A program made the translations under genes and the position numbers. Below, piece after piece: positions 8,441-16,619 of a DNA stretch of 37,822 nt (positions within the stretch are counted from its first letter, which is position 1; the number at the start of each line of letters is the position of its first letter). Source of the stretch: GCA-020356105 sp041602815 (GTDB taxonomy: Bacteria; Pseudomonadota; Alphaproteobacteria; UBA8366; JADFVY01); assembly GCA_041602815.1 (NCBI GenBank), contig JBFIFO010000018.1, positions 1 through 37,822 on the forward strand. Reading direction: 5' to 3'. Below the pieces are notes generated by a model. The model made no database searches. It worked only from the letters and a program-made list of their open reading frames with translations, and was not told the origin of the DNA.

Positions 8441-8461
8441 GATCCGGTCCCGGACCGGATC
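8441..8461. repeat. 21-nt palindrome / strong hairpin upstream of the cytochrome gene
   Basis: The arms GATCCGGTCC and GGACCGGATC are exact reverse complements around one central C. As RNA it forms a 9-bp stem with a 3-nt loop, extendable by 3 bp (8437-8439 with 8462-8464) past a bulged G. It is not followed by a T-run, so it is not a standard terminator. It lies about 120 nt before the cytochrome start. A protein operator or an mRNA control or stability hairpin are both possible. Confidence 0.6.
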
Positions 8462-8579
8462 GGCGAGCGCCCGTACGACGACGCGACCGCAAACATCCGG
8501 ATTTCATCAAGGAGAGAACGAGCCGGCGGCCGACGCCCCCGGCCGCCCGTGTTAGCAACCCCAACTTGGAGAGGTTCAC

Positions 8580-9545
8580 ATGACCGGTCCAGCAAGGTTC
8601 TTGACTGCAGCGGTTACGGCAATGCTGCCGCTTGCCGCGTTGCTGTCTGCAGGAAGCGTCCAGGCGCAGGAGGGCGCTGTCGCGCAATCCGCCCAGCCGC
8701 TTCAACTGGCCCAGGCAGCGACCGTGGGCTCCGAGGTCTGCCTCGAATGCCACGACGAGGCGCCGACCAACCTGATCCTGCGCACGCCGCACGCCCAGAC
8801 GGCGGACAGCCGTACCCCGTTCGCGCGCGGCGGCTGCGAGACCTGCCACGGCCCGGGCGGCAACCACGCCGACAACCCGAGCGTCCCGATCGGCGTCAAG
8901 TTCGGGGCCGGTTCCGAGGCCACGGCAGCGGCGCAGAACGAGGTCTGCCTGACCTGCCACCAGGGCGGCAAGCGCATCAACTGGCAGATGAGCCAGCACG
9001 CTTCGGCCGACCGGACCTGCGCTTCCTGCCACAACGTGCATTCGAAGAAGGACAGGATGCTGGTCAAGGCAAAGCAGGCCGATGTCTGCTTCGGCTGCCA
9101 CAGGGAGCAGAGGGCGCAGTCGCTGAAGCGCTCACACCATCCGATCCAGGAAGGCAAGGTGGTGTGCTCGGACTGCCACAACCCGCACGGTTCCTTCGGG
9201 CCGAGCCAGCTCGTGAAGAACAGCGTCAACGAGACCTGCTTCCAGTGCCATGCGGAAAAACGCGGCCCGTTCCTGTGGGAGCACGCGCCGGTCGTCGACA
9301 ACTGCGCGAACTGCCACGTGCCGCACGGCTCGTCGCAGCCGCGCATGCTGAAGGTGCGCGCGCCGATGCTCTGCCAGCAGTGCCACACCGAAGGATTCCA
9401 TCCGAGCACGGCGTATGGCGCGCAGCATCTGCCGCCGAACGCACTTTCGAACAGCTCGTCGCGGATCTTGGCCAAGGGATGCATGAACTGCCACCCGGCG
9501 ATCCACGGCACAAATCATCCATCCGGCCCGCGGCTGACCCGCTAG
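8580..9545 (+). CDS. Periplasmic decaheme c-type cytochrome, MtrA/DmsE/PioA family
   Basis: A 321-residue exported cytochrome, close to Shewanella MtrA in length (333) and without the long N-terminal extension of PioA. A signal peptide (about residues 1-29, cleavage after SVQA) is followed by ten CXXCH haem motifs whose first cysteines are at residues 54, 86, 123, 147, 170, 196, 220, 242, 265 and 301. Spare histidines in HAQ, SQHAS, NPHG, EHAP, PHG and IHG contexts can supply distal ligands for bis-His haems. Family members sit inside an MtrB-type barrel and carry electrons between the periplasm and the cell exterior. The ATG has GGAGAGG upstream. The barrel gene follows after 52 nt. No outer-surface cytochrome (MtrC) or HiPIP (PioC) gene is adjacent. 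Confidence 0.95.
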   Translation: MTGPARFLTAAVTAMLPLAALLSAGSVQAQEGAVAQSAQPLQLAQAATVGSEVCLECHDEAPTNLILRTPHAQTADSRTPFARGGCETCHGPGGNHADNPSVPIGVKFGAGSEATAAAQNEVCLTCHQGGKRINWQMSQHASADRTCASCHNVHSKKDRMLVKAKQADVCFGCHREQRAQSLKRSHHPIQEGKVVCSDCHNPHGSFGPSQLVKNSVNETCFQCHAEKRGPFLWEHAPVVDNCANCHVPHGSSQPRMLKVRAPMLCQQCHTEGFHPSTAYGAQHLPPNALSNSSSRILAKGCMNCHPAIHGTNHPSGPRLTR

Positions 9546-9597
9546 CGCCACTCGATTCACGGTTTTCCATTCGCGCTTTGCGATAGGAGGTAAGGTT

Positions 9598-11835
9598 ATG
9601 AAGAGCAGCAAATCGAAGTTCCTGCTGGTTTCGCTCGCGCTCAGCACATGGCCGATGAGCGCCATGGCGCAGCAGGCGTCACCGGTCACCACCAGCGGCG
9701 AGGTCGAGGTGGGAATCGGCTGGGTCACCGAAGACTCGTTTAAATTCGGGGAATATACGGGCCTGGAGGAGAGCGGAGCATATTTCGTCGGCAATATTGA
9801 GTACTTGAGGCGTTCGCCATACGATGGCGACAGCACGACCTATTTCGAGTTTCAGGGAAACAATCTCGGGCTCGATTCGCGATCCGTGTACGTGGAGGGT
9901 GGCAGACAGGGCCGCTTCAGCGTTTACGGCGAATACGACGCGATCCCCCATCTGCGCTTCGACGACGGCCAAACGCCGTATTCGGGCGCCGGCAGCACCA
10001 TTCTGAGCCTCCCGCCCGGATGGGTGCCGGGCGGCGATACTTCGGGACTGACAAATCTAACGGCCAGTCTTCAGGGTCTCGAAATCGAGACCGAACGGGA
10101 GCGCATCGGCGCCGGATTTTCGCTCAATCTCAATCCGAGCTGGACGCTTTCGACCGCGTTCCGGAGCGAGGAGAAGACGGGCATCGACACGATCGCCGGT
10201 ATCTTCGGGTCGACCGGCGGCAACATGCGCGCCGCAGTCCTGCCAAGGCCGGTCGATTACACCACCCACCAGGCCGAATTGGCTGTCGGTTACAGCACCG
10301 ACCGGCTGCAGGCCGATATCCGTTACAACCTGTCGCTGTTCGACAACAACAAGGACTCGTTGACCTGGGACAACCCCTACACCGCCAACGCGGCATGGGA
10401 TCCGAGTCAGGACTTCAACAACGGCGGCCAGGGACGCATGGCGCTCGAGCCCAACAACAGTGCCCACAATCTCAGTGTCTCGCTCGGCTATATGCTGAGC
10501 GAGCAGACCCGGCTTGCGGGCACCGTTTCCCTTGGCCGCATGATTCAGGACGACGACTTCCTGCCGTACACCGTTAACCCGAACCTGACGGACTCGACCG
10601 GGCTCAATCCGCCGTTAGCCCTGCCCCGGAGCAGTCTGGACGGCGAAGTCAACACCATCCATGCGACCCTCGGCGTGACCACCAGGCTGACGCAGAACGC
10701 AGACCTGAAAGCGGCCTACACGTATGACAATCGGGACAACCAGACGCCGGTCGATACCTATCTGACGATCCCGAACGACTCGATCGATCAGGGGACGACG
10801 GCCGACGCCAGGGCCCGGCGCAACAGGCCGTACAGCATTCAGACCCACAAGGTGGAGCTGGAGGCGGGCTATCGTCTGACGGAGGATACCAAGCTGACCG
10901 CGGAGTACGAATTCGAGGCGGTCAACCGCGACCTCCAGGAGGTGGATGATACCACCGAGCACACCTTGGGCGCCAAGGTCCGCTCGTCTCTCACGCAGAC
11001 CTTGAGCGGCTCGTTTTCCTATGCCTTCTCGACGCGGAGCGGCTCGACCTACGATACCACGCTGCCGTACCTCGTGAGCCACGACCCTGACTATCTCACC
11101 AACACGGCCACATTGCCGGACGACGCCTACGAGCAGAACCCCTATCTGCGGAAATACTATATGGCCGACCGGCAGCAGCATCTCATCAAAGGCGGCCTCA
11201 CCTACTTCCCGAGCGACCGTCTGGTGCTGGGCCTGAACGGCTCGTACAGGCTGGCCAATTACGATGACAGCGTCCTGGGCCTCACGGATTCGAGCTACGG
11301 AAGCGCCACCATCGACGCGAGCTACACAGCGTCGAGAAGGGTCTCCCTGTCCGGTTTCCTCACCTACGACATGATGGAAAGCGTGCAGGTGGGTTGGCAG
11401 CGCCCGGGATTCGTCACCATTCTGCCCACCACCCCGGTGGACACCGCCTCCTTGTGGGAGGAGACGATCACCGACCAGGGCATTACGGCCGGGTTCGAGG
11501 TCGCGTGGTCCGCGATCGAGGACTCGCTCGATATCGTGCTCGACTACGCTTACTCCAATATCGAAACCGAGTTCAAGTTCGCAACGCAGCTCGCCGGTGT
11601 GCTGCCGCCGCCGGACCTTACGTCGGAGCTGCATTCGGTCGGTATTCGCGGCGACTACCAACTGAGGGAAGGGATGATCGTCCGCCTCGGCTACCGGTAC
11701 GAGACGCTCGAAGTCGAAGACTTCGCCCTGGCGAACGTGGATGAGGTCATTGCGCCAGCCGCGTTCGCGCTCGGCAACGGCGAACCGGAGTACGACGCAC
11801 ACGTCGTCGCCGGCTCGTTGGTGATCAGCTTCTGA
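9598..11835 (+). CDS. MtrB/PioB-family outer-membrane beta-barrel protein
   Basis: A 745-residue outer-membrane protein. A signal peptide (about residues 1-24, ending SAMA) precedes many alternating amphipathic strands separated by polar loops rich in Tyr, Thr, Asp and Asn. The chain ends in phenylalanine (VAGSLVISF), as needed for barrel assembly. The length lies between Shewanella MtrB (about 697) and PioB (about 810). I see no cysteine in the chain, unlike gamma-proteobacterial MtrB, which often has an N-terminal CXXC. The partner is the decaheme cytochrome directly upstream; the barrel would sheath it across the outer membrane. The AGGAGGTAAGG ribosome site is strong. A hairpin follows at 11905-11935. 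Family assignment comes from size, barrel character and the cytochrome neighbour. Confidence 0.9.
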   Translation: MKSSKSKFLLVSLALSTWPMSAMAQQASPVTTSGEVEVGIGWVTEDSFKFGEYTGLEESGAYFVGNIEYLRRSPYDGDSTTYFEFQGNNLGLDSRSVYVEGGRQGRFSVYGEYDAIPHLRFDDGQTPYSGAGSTILSLPPGWVPGGDTSGLTNLTASLQGLEIETERERIGAGFSLNLNPSWTLSTAFRSEEKTGIDTIAGIFGSTGGNMRAAVLPRPVDYTTHQAELAVGYSTDRLQADIRYNLSLFDNNKDSLTWDNPYTANAAWDPSQDFNNGGQGRMALEPNNSAHNLSVSLGYMLSEQTRLAGTVSLGRMIQDDDFLPYTVNPNLTDSTGLNPPLALPRSSLDGEVNTIHATLGVTTRLTQNADLKAAYTYDNRDNQTPVDTYLTIPNDSIDQGTTADARARRNRPYSIQTHKVELEAGYRLTEDTKLTAEYEFEAVNRDLQEVDDTTEHTLGAKVRSSLTQTLSGSFSYAFSTRSGSTYDTTLPYLVSHDPDYLTNTATLPDDAYEQNPYLRKYYMADRQQHLIKGGLTYFPSDRLVLGLNGSYRLANYDDSVLGLTDSSYGSATIDASYTASRRVSLSGFLTYDMMESVQVGWQRPGFVTILPTTPVDTASLWEETITDQGITAGFEVAWSAIEDSLDIVLDYAYSNIETEFKFATQLAGVLPPPDLTSELHSVGIRGDYQLREGMIVRLGYRYETLEVEDFALANVDEVIAPAAFALGNGEPEYDAHVVAGSLVISF

Positions 11836-11904
11836 CCGCCACGTCCGGAACAGGTCAAGGCCCCGCCGGGGGGGCATAGCCCGGCACACAAGAGCCTCCT
11901 CACC

Positions 11905-11935
11905 GGCGCCGTCCCTCGGATAAAGGGGCGGCGCC
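11905..11935 (+). terminator. Hairpin after the porin-cytochrome operon
   Basis: An 11-bp stem (GGCGCCGTCCC with GGGGCGGCGCC, one G-U pair) and a 9-nt loop lie 70 nt after the barrel gene. Only a weak T-run (CCATTTC) follows, so termination would be leaky or Rho-assisted. It separates the barrel gene from the oxidase genes. Confidence 0.5.
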
Positions 11936-12054
11936 GCTCCATTTCGCCGGGCGGCGTCCGGCCCGCCGCGGCCCCGGCACCACCCCACGGTTGCCTGCGC
12001 CGGGCAAGCGGCTATGCTGTGCGGGGTGCGAGCAGCGATGCGGGAGGGCCGGCG

Positions 12055-13494
12055 ATGGACGGGTTCGCGGCGATCGGCGCCGAGCTGCCGGCGCGCCTGC
12101 AGTTCGCCTTCACCGTCTCGTTCCATATCGTCTTCCCCGCCTTCAGCATCGGGCTGGCGAGCTATCTTGCGGTGCTCGAGGGGCTGTGGCTGCTGACCCG
12201 CCAGCAGGTCTTCCACGACACATACAGGTACTGGCTGAAGATCTTCGCCGTCACCTTCGGCATGGGCGTCGTCTCCGGCCTCGTCATGAGCTACCAGTTC
12301 GGCACCAACTGGAGCGTGTTTTCCGACCGCACGGGTCCAATACTGGGGCCGCTGATGGGTTACGAGGTGATGTCGGCCTTCTTCCTCGAGGCCGGCTTCC
12401 TCGGCATCATGCTGTTCGGCGAGAAGCGCGTCGGGCGCGCGCTGCACTTCGCCGCGACGGTCATCGTCGCCGCCGGCACGCTGGCCTCGGCGTTCTGGAT
12501 CCTCAGCGTCAACAGCTGGATGCACACGCCGGCGGGCTATGCGGTGAACGCGGCCGGGCAGTTCGTGCCGGCGGACTGGTGGGCGGTGATCTTCAACCCG
12601 TCCTTCCCGTACCGCCTCGTCCACATGGTGCTGGCCTGCTACCTGACCACCGCCTTCGTCGTCGGCGCCGTCGGCGCCTGGCACCTGATGCGCGACGCCG
12701 GCAACCAGCCGGCCCGCCTGATGTTCTCGATGGCGATGTGGATGGCGCTGCTGGTGGCGCCGCTGCAAATCCTTGCCGGCGACCTGCACGGGCTGAACAC
12801 GCTGCGCTACCAGCCGGCCAAGATCGCCGCGATGGAGGGCCATTTCGAGACGCAGAAAGGCGCGCCGCTGATCCTGTTCGGCCTGCCCGACATGGACGCG
12901 GAGGTGACCCGTTACGCGATTTCGGTGCCGAAGCTCGGCTCGATGATCCTCACCCACGACTGGGACGGCGAGGTCCGCGGCCTCAAGTCCTGGCCGCCGG
13001 ACGAGCGGCCGAATTCCCCGATCCTGTTCTGGAGCTTCCGCATCATGGTCGGGCTCGGCGTCCTGATGGTGCTGCTCGGCGCGTGGTCGCTGCTGCGCCG
13101 CCTGCAGGGACGGCTCTACTACGACCGGCGGCTGAAATGGCTCGCCGTCGCGATGGCGCCGTCCGGCTTCCTTGCCCTGCTCGCCGGCTGGATCACCACC
13201 GAGGTCGGGCGCCAGCCCTATACGGTCTACGGGCTGCTGCGCACCGCCGACTCGCTCTCGCCGGTCGGCGGCATCGCGGTCTCGGCCTCGCTGCTCGGCT
13301 TCGTCGTCGTCTACCTCATCGTGTTCGGCGCCGGCGTGTTCTACCTCTTGCGGCTGATGGCGCGCCGGCCGGAACCGGGAGACGAGGACCGCGGCGAGCT
13401 CGGCCCGGTGCGGGCGGCCGGGATCCTGCCCGGCCTCCTGATGGGCGGCGGCGCCGGCGATAAGCGGACAGGGGGCGCCGGCCATGGAACTTGA
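12055..13494 (+). CDS. cydA: Cytochrome bd-type ubiquinol oxidase subunit I (short Q-loop, CioA type)
   Basis: A 479-residue membrane protein with about nine helices; it oxidises ubiquinol and carries haems b558, b595 and d. Seen: the N-terminal RLQFAFTVSFHIVFPAFSIG with the haem-ligand His near residue 24, a short periplasmic loop after HGLNTLRYQPAKIAAMEGHFET, and the conserved GRQPYTVYGLLRT near the C-terminus. The Q-loop is much shorter than in E. coli CydA (522 aa), as in cyanide-insensitive CioA-type oxidases. The ATG at 12055 is chosen because GGGAGGG precedes it and homology begins there; the 12 codons before it are unlike the family. It overlaps subunit II by 11 nt. These oxidases work at low oxygen and under nitrosative or cyanide stress. 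Confidence 0.95.
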   Translation: MDGFAAIGAELPARLQFAFTVSFHIVFPAFSIGLASYLAVLEGLWLLTRQQVFHDTYRYWLKIFAVTFGMGVVSGLVMSYQFGTNWSVFSDRTGPILGPLMGYEVMSAFFLEAGFLGIMLFGEKRVGRALHFAATVIVAAGTLASAFWILSVNSWMHTPAGYAVNAAGQFVPADWWAVIFNPSFPYRLVHMVLACYLTTAFVVGAVGAWHLMRDAGNQPARLMFSMAMWMALLVAPLQILAGDLHGLNTLRYQPAKIAAMEGHFETQKGAPLILFGLPDMDAEVTRYAISVPKLGSMILTHDWDGEVRGLKSWPPDERPNSPILFWSFRIMVGLGVLMVLLGAWSLLRRLQGRLYYDRRLKWLAVAMAPSGFLALLAGWITTEVGRQPYTVYGLLRTADSLSPVGGIAVSASLLGFVVVYLIVFGAGVFYLLRLMARRPEPGDEDRGELGPVRAAGILPGLLMGGGAGDKRTGGAGHGT

Positions 13495-14488
13495 CCTTGC
13501 CCTCGTGTGGGCGCTGATCCTCGCCTTCGCCGTGTTCGCCTACGTGGTGATGGACGGCTTCGACCTCGGCATCGGCATCCTGTATCCGCTGCTCAAGGGC
13601 CAGCGCGACCGCGACACCGCGATGAACTCGGTCGCCCCGGTGTGGGACGGCAACGAGACCTGGCTCGTGCTCGGCGGCGGCGGGCTGATGGCAGCCTTCC
13701 CGCTGGCCTACGCGATCCTGCTGCCGGCCCTGTACGCGCCGATCATCGTCATGCTGGTCGCGCTGATCTTCCGCGGCGTCGCCTTCGAGTTCCGCTGGCG
13801 CACGGTGCGCGCCAAGCACCTGTGGAGCCTCTCGTTCTTCGGCGGCTCGGTCGTCGCGGCGCTGTGCCAGGGCATCGCGCTCGGCGCCATCGTCCAGGGG
13901 ATCGAAGTTTCGGGCCGCGCCTACGCCGGCGGCGGGTGGGACTGGCTGACGCCGTTCAGCGTGATGACCGGCCTTGCGCTTGTCGTCGGCTACGCCCTGC
14001 TCGGCGCAACCTGGCTGATCATGAAGGCGACCGGCGAGCTCAAGGCGACGGCAACGCGCCTCGCCTGGATCTCGGGCACCGGCACGGTGGCGCTGATCGG
14101 CGTCGTCAGCCTGTGGACGCCGCTGCTCAACCCGTCGTTCTGGGAGCGCTGGTTCAACTGGCCGGCGACCGCCTATACCGTCTTCGTGCCGCTGCTCGTC
14201 GCCGCCTGCATCGCGCTGCTGGTCCGGGGCCTGCGGCGCGGCCACGACGCATCGCCGTTCCTCGCCAGCCTCGGGCTGTTCCTTCTGTCCTATATCGGGC
14301 TTGCAATCAGCCTCTATCCCAACATCGTGCCGCCGGACGTGTCGATCTGGCGCGCCGCCGCGCCGGACGACAGCCTGTCCTTCCTCCTGGTCGGCGCCGT
14401 CGTCCTCATTCCCCTGATCCTCGCCTACACCGCCTATTCCTACTGGGTGTTCCGCGGCAAGACCGACCCGCATGCGGGCTATCACTGA
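13484..14488 (+). CDS. cydB: Cytochrome bd-type ubiquinol oxidase subunit II
   Basis: A 334-residue membrane protein, partner of subunit I. Typical features are the opening hydrophobic helix with YVVMDGFDLGIGIL (about residues 20-33), then APVWDGNETWLVLGGGGLMAAFP, and a final helix with YTAYSYWVFRGK. About eight helices are visible. The start lies inside the last codons of subunit I, so the two are translationally coupled. No CydX-like micro-ORF could be seen after it, and no cydCD is in the window. The convergent potassium channel gene ends 100 nt downstream. Confidence 0.95.
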   Translation: MELDLALVWALILAFAVFAYVVMDGFDLGIGILYPLLKGQRDRDTAMNSVAPVWDGNETWLVLGGGGLMAAFPLAYAILLPALYAPIIVMLVALIFRGVAFEFRWRTVRAKHLWSLSFFGGSVVAALCQGIALGAIVQGIEVSGRAYAGGGWDWLTPFSVMTGLALVVGYALLGATWLIMKATGELKATATRLAWISGTGTVALIGVVSLWTPLLNPSFWERWFNWPATAYTVFVPLLVAACIALLVRGLRRGHDASPFLASLGLFLLSYIGLAISLYPNIVPPDVSIWRAAAPDDSLSFLLVGAVVLIPLILAYTAYSYWVFRGKTDPHAGYH

Positions 14489-14489
14489 C

Positions 14490-14507
14490 GGGGCCGCTTC
14501 GGGCCCT
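14490..14507 (+). terminator. Weak hairpin after cydB
   Basis: A 6-bp stem (GGGGCC with GGCCCT, one G-U pair) around GCTTCG lies immediately after the cydB stop, between convergent genes. No T-run follows. It may be only a stability hairpin. Confidence 0.3.
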
Positions 14508-14587
14508 GCGCCGCCCCGCCGGAAACCCGCGGAAAACCCTAACGCATGGGCTCGTTCCACGGCTCCCGCCGGCAGCCGGCGCCGCGC

Positions 14588-15367
14588 TCAGCCCGCCCCC
14601 TCGGTCTCGATCTTGAGGATCTGGCCGCAGTGCTTGCAGTGGACGGCGTCCGGCTCGTGCTTGCTGAGACCGCAGTTCGGGCAGGTGTGGCTGACCTTCT
14701 GCGGCCGGAAGATGGCCTGGGCGAGGCGCAGGAACAGGGCGACGCCGACGATCATGATGAACACCGCCAGCAGGCGGCCGCCGGTGCCGGTCAGCAGCAC
14801 GTCGCCGAAGCCCGTGGTGGTCAGCGTCGCCACCGTGAAATAGAGCGCGTCGACGTAGCTTGCGATGTCCGGGTTGTCGCCGAACTGCAGCACGAAGACC
14901 AGCGCGGTGACCAGGAAGATGAACACCCCGAGGTTGACGGCGCTGAAGATCACGTCCTCGTTGCGGCGGAAGAACGGCGCCTCGCGCCGCAGGTCGCGCA
15001 GCACGTGGTAGGAGTGCAGCAACCGCAGCGCCCGCAGCACGCGCAGGAAGGCGAGGTTCTGGGCGATCAGCGGCGCCAGCAGCAGCGAGGCGATGACGAT
15101 GACGTCGGCGACCGTGTAGACCTGGCGCAGCATGCGCGGCTTGTCGGGAGCGATCCACAGGCGGGCCAGGAAGTCGGCGAGGATGATCGCGCCGAGCGCG
15201 ATGTCGGCGGCGAAGATCGCCGGCGTCGGCTCGAGCGGCGCCGTGACGATGAAGAAGGCGATGGTGCCGAGGTCGAAGCCGATCAGCCCGTAGCGGAACA
15301 GCGCGGCATTGCGGCTGCGGCCGGTATAGAGGAGCTCGATCGCTTTCCTGAAGCGCGGCTCGGCCAT
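14588..15367 (-). CDS. Voltage-gated-type potassium channel with C-terminal zinc ribbon
   Basis: A 259-residue ion transport protein. A six-helix Kv-like unit is visible. The S4 segment has repeating basic residues (FLRVLRALRLLHSYHVLRDLRR, about residues 103-124). The pore helix and filter read TVATLTTTGFGDV, with GFGD in place of GYGD. A last helix (S6) follows. The C-terminal tail has CPNCG...CKHCG (about residues 230-250), a rubredoxin/zinc-ribbon knuckle that probably binds zinc and may act as a cytoplasmic assembly or sensor domain. No cyclic-nucleotide or RCK domain is present. The ATG at 15367 has a GGGGCAAGAG upstream. The start of this gene is 52 nt after the stop of the CHRD gene on the same strand. 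Confidence 0.87.
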   Translation of the reverse strand: MAEPRFRKAIELLYTGRSRNAALFRYGLIGFDLGTIAFFIVTAPLEPTPAIFAADIALGAIILADFLARLWIAPDKPRMLRQVYTVADVIVIASLLLAPLIAQNLAFLRVLRALRLLHSYHVLRDLRREAPFFRRNEDVIFSAVNLGVFIFLVTALVFVLQFGDNPDIASYVDALYFTVATLTTTGFGDVLLTGTGGRLLAVFIMIVGVALFLRLAQAIFRPQKVSHTCPNCGLSKHEPDAVHCKHCGQILKIETEGAG

Positions 15368-15419
15368 CTCTTGCCCCGGGCGCGCCTGCGCCGCCGGGCG
15401 CCGCCCGGAACGGCGCCGT

Positions 15420-15983
15420 CTATTCGTCGGGCCCGATGACGCCGATCAGGCCGGTTGGGCAGCAGAACTTCTTGCCCTGCCCGAAATCCTGGAAAATATG
15501 GACGTTCACGTAGCTCCACCTCTTATCCATATGCTCCGTAAGGAAGCTCATCGGCTGGCGTCGCCCCGGGCCGGACAGGTCCTTCGCCGTGAGGGAGCCC
15601 TGTGCCACGGTCCCGTTGCCCGCGACTCCCTTCGGGACGAAATTCATCAGGAAGGCGACCGTATGGCCGTGATCCTCCGGGGTCGGCGGCAGATGGTAGT
15701 GCTCGCCGTGCGGTGTGACGGCGTCGGCGCCCAGATGGATGTGAATCTGCGTGATGGCGTCGAGGCCGAACACGTCGACCTTGTAGTGCAGGGTTTTGCC
15801 GTCGTTGCTCAACGTGAATTTCGCCGTGCCGCGCGCCTTGACCTCGCCGGGAAGGACGGCTTGGTTGGGCTCCAGCTTCGCCGTGTATGTTCGTTCCGCG
15901 GCTCTGGCAGGCGCCGTCGCGAACGCGGCCAGGACCAGGATACCGAGGACGGTAAACCCGCCCGACATGCGCTTCGACATCAT
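15420..15983 (-). CDS. CHRD-domain exported protein
   Basis: A 187-residue protein with a signal peptide (about residues 1-28, ending APARAA) and one CHRD domain. The domain has the pattern YTAKLEPNQAVLP, then GTAKFTLSNDGKTLHYKVDVFGL, then QIHIHLGADA, and ends with NVHI. CHRD is named from chordin; bacterial copies are exported and of unknown role. Extra His-rich stretches (HIHLGADA, HGEHYHLPPTPEDHGHT) might bind metal. A CC pair lies near the C-terminus. The start is set at 15983 (MMSK) because GGGAG lies 5 nt upstream; 15980 is equally possible. The longer frame to 16085 adds residues unlike a signal peptide. Confidence 0.8.
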   Translation of the reverse strand: MMSKRMSGGFTVLGILVLAAFATAPARAAERTYTAKLEPNQAVLPGEVKARGTAKFTLSNDGKTLHYKVDVFGLDAITQIHIHLGADAVTPHGEHYHLPPTPEDHGHTVAFLMNFVPKGVAGNGTVAQGSLTAKDLSGPGRRQPMSFLTEHMDKRWSYVNVHIFQDFGQGKKFCCPTGLIGVIGPDE

Positions 15984-16103
15984 TCCATCTCCCAGATCGC
16001 CCGTGTGTTGACCCCGATGATAACAGGGCTCCCGACCATTCGTAAACCGGCGCCGATCACGTGCCGGTGCCAAATCGGCGCGCAACGCGTCGTGCGGGAT
16101 CGG

Positions 16104-16586
16104 CTAGCACGGCGCGCCGGGCTCCGCCTCGAGGTTTCCCTTCAGGCGCGACAGCAGGGTGCGCAGCGTTGCCACCTCATCCGGCGTCAGCGTGGCGGTC
16201 GCGGCCATGTTCACCTCGTAGGCGCGCGGCAGCAGGACGCGTTTCAGGGCGCGGCCCGCATCGGTCAGGCAGACCAGGCGGCGGCGCCGGTCGGCGGGGT
16301 CGACGCGGCGGGTCACGAACCCGCGCTTCTCCATGGTGTTGATGGCCGAGACCGTGGTCGGCTCGGTCATGCCGATGCGGCGGCTCAGCTCGCGCTGGGG
16401 CAGCCCGTCCTCCTCCCACAGGGCGCGCAGGAAGAACCACATGCCGACGGTCACGCCGGCATCGGCAATGGCGGCGCCCAGGGCCCGCGAGAACGCGCGG
16501 TGGGTGTCGCGGACCAGGAAGCCGATGCTGTCCCCGGGCCGGAAGTCGAACTCTCCGCCCGGCTTGTTCTGATTGTTCAGCGGCAC
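16104..16586 (-). CDS. MarR-family transcriptional regulator
   Basis: A 160-residue winged-helix repressor of normal MarR size. The helix-turn-helix is at about residues 60-80 (LPQRELSRRIGMTEPTTVSAINTMEKRG) and the wing is VTRRVDPADRRRRLVCLTDAGRAL, which holds the family's D-x-R-D/R-R signature. The start is the GTG at 16586, because GGGAGGAGG lies 7 nt upstream; the ATG at 16607 would precede that ribosome site. It follows the His-tailed protein gene by 33 nt on the same strand, so the pair is an operon. The ligand and targets are unknown; if the neighbour handles metal, metal or a related stress is a possible signal. Confidence 0.9.
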   Translation of the reverse strand: MPLNNQNKPGGEFDFRPGDSIGFLVRDTHRAFSRALGAAIADAGVTVGMWFFLRALWEEDGLPQRELSRRIGMTEPTTVSAINTMEKRGFVTRRVDPADRRRRLVCLTDAGRALKRVLLPRAYEVNMAATATLTPDEVATLRTLLSRLKGNLEAEPGAPC

Positions 16587-16619
16587 GGTGGTGCCTCCTC
16601 CCGGCAAGCGGGCACCGGT

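Larger units (their letters stand above)
7703..8579. other. 877-nt non-coding leader region before the cytochrome gene
   Basis: No convincing gene is present. The open frames here (for example 7936-8583 forward) are Arg-rich, low-complexity and unlike proteins. The first part (about 7770-7930) is distinctly AT-rich beside its neighbours. The region holds an FNR/FixK-like box (7867-7880), two 19-nt inverted repeats (8263-8281, 8323-8341) and a 21-nt near-perfect palindrome (8441-8461). An 8-nt arm CGCTAATA (7789-7796) has its reverse complement at 7923-7930. A 12-nt palindrome lies at 7722-7733 just after the AidB-like gene. If transcription starts near 7915, the cytochrome mRNA would have a leader of about 660 nt. 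Confidence 0.6.

Noticed and set aside
7936..8583. Open frame of 215 codons in the cytochrome leader
   Set aside because: It is Arg-rich with no domain pattern, no good ribosome site, and overlaps the palindrome and the cytochrome start.
8580..9545. Reading the cytochrome as a nitrite reductase (NrfA) or NapC-type protein
   Set aside because: It has ten CXXCH motifs, no CXXCK and a cleavable signal peptide rather than a membrane anchor.
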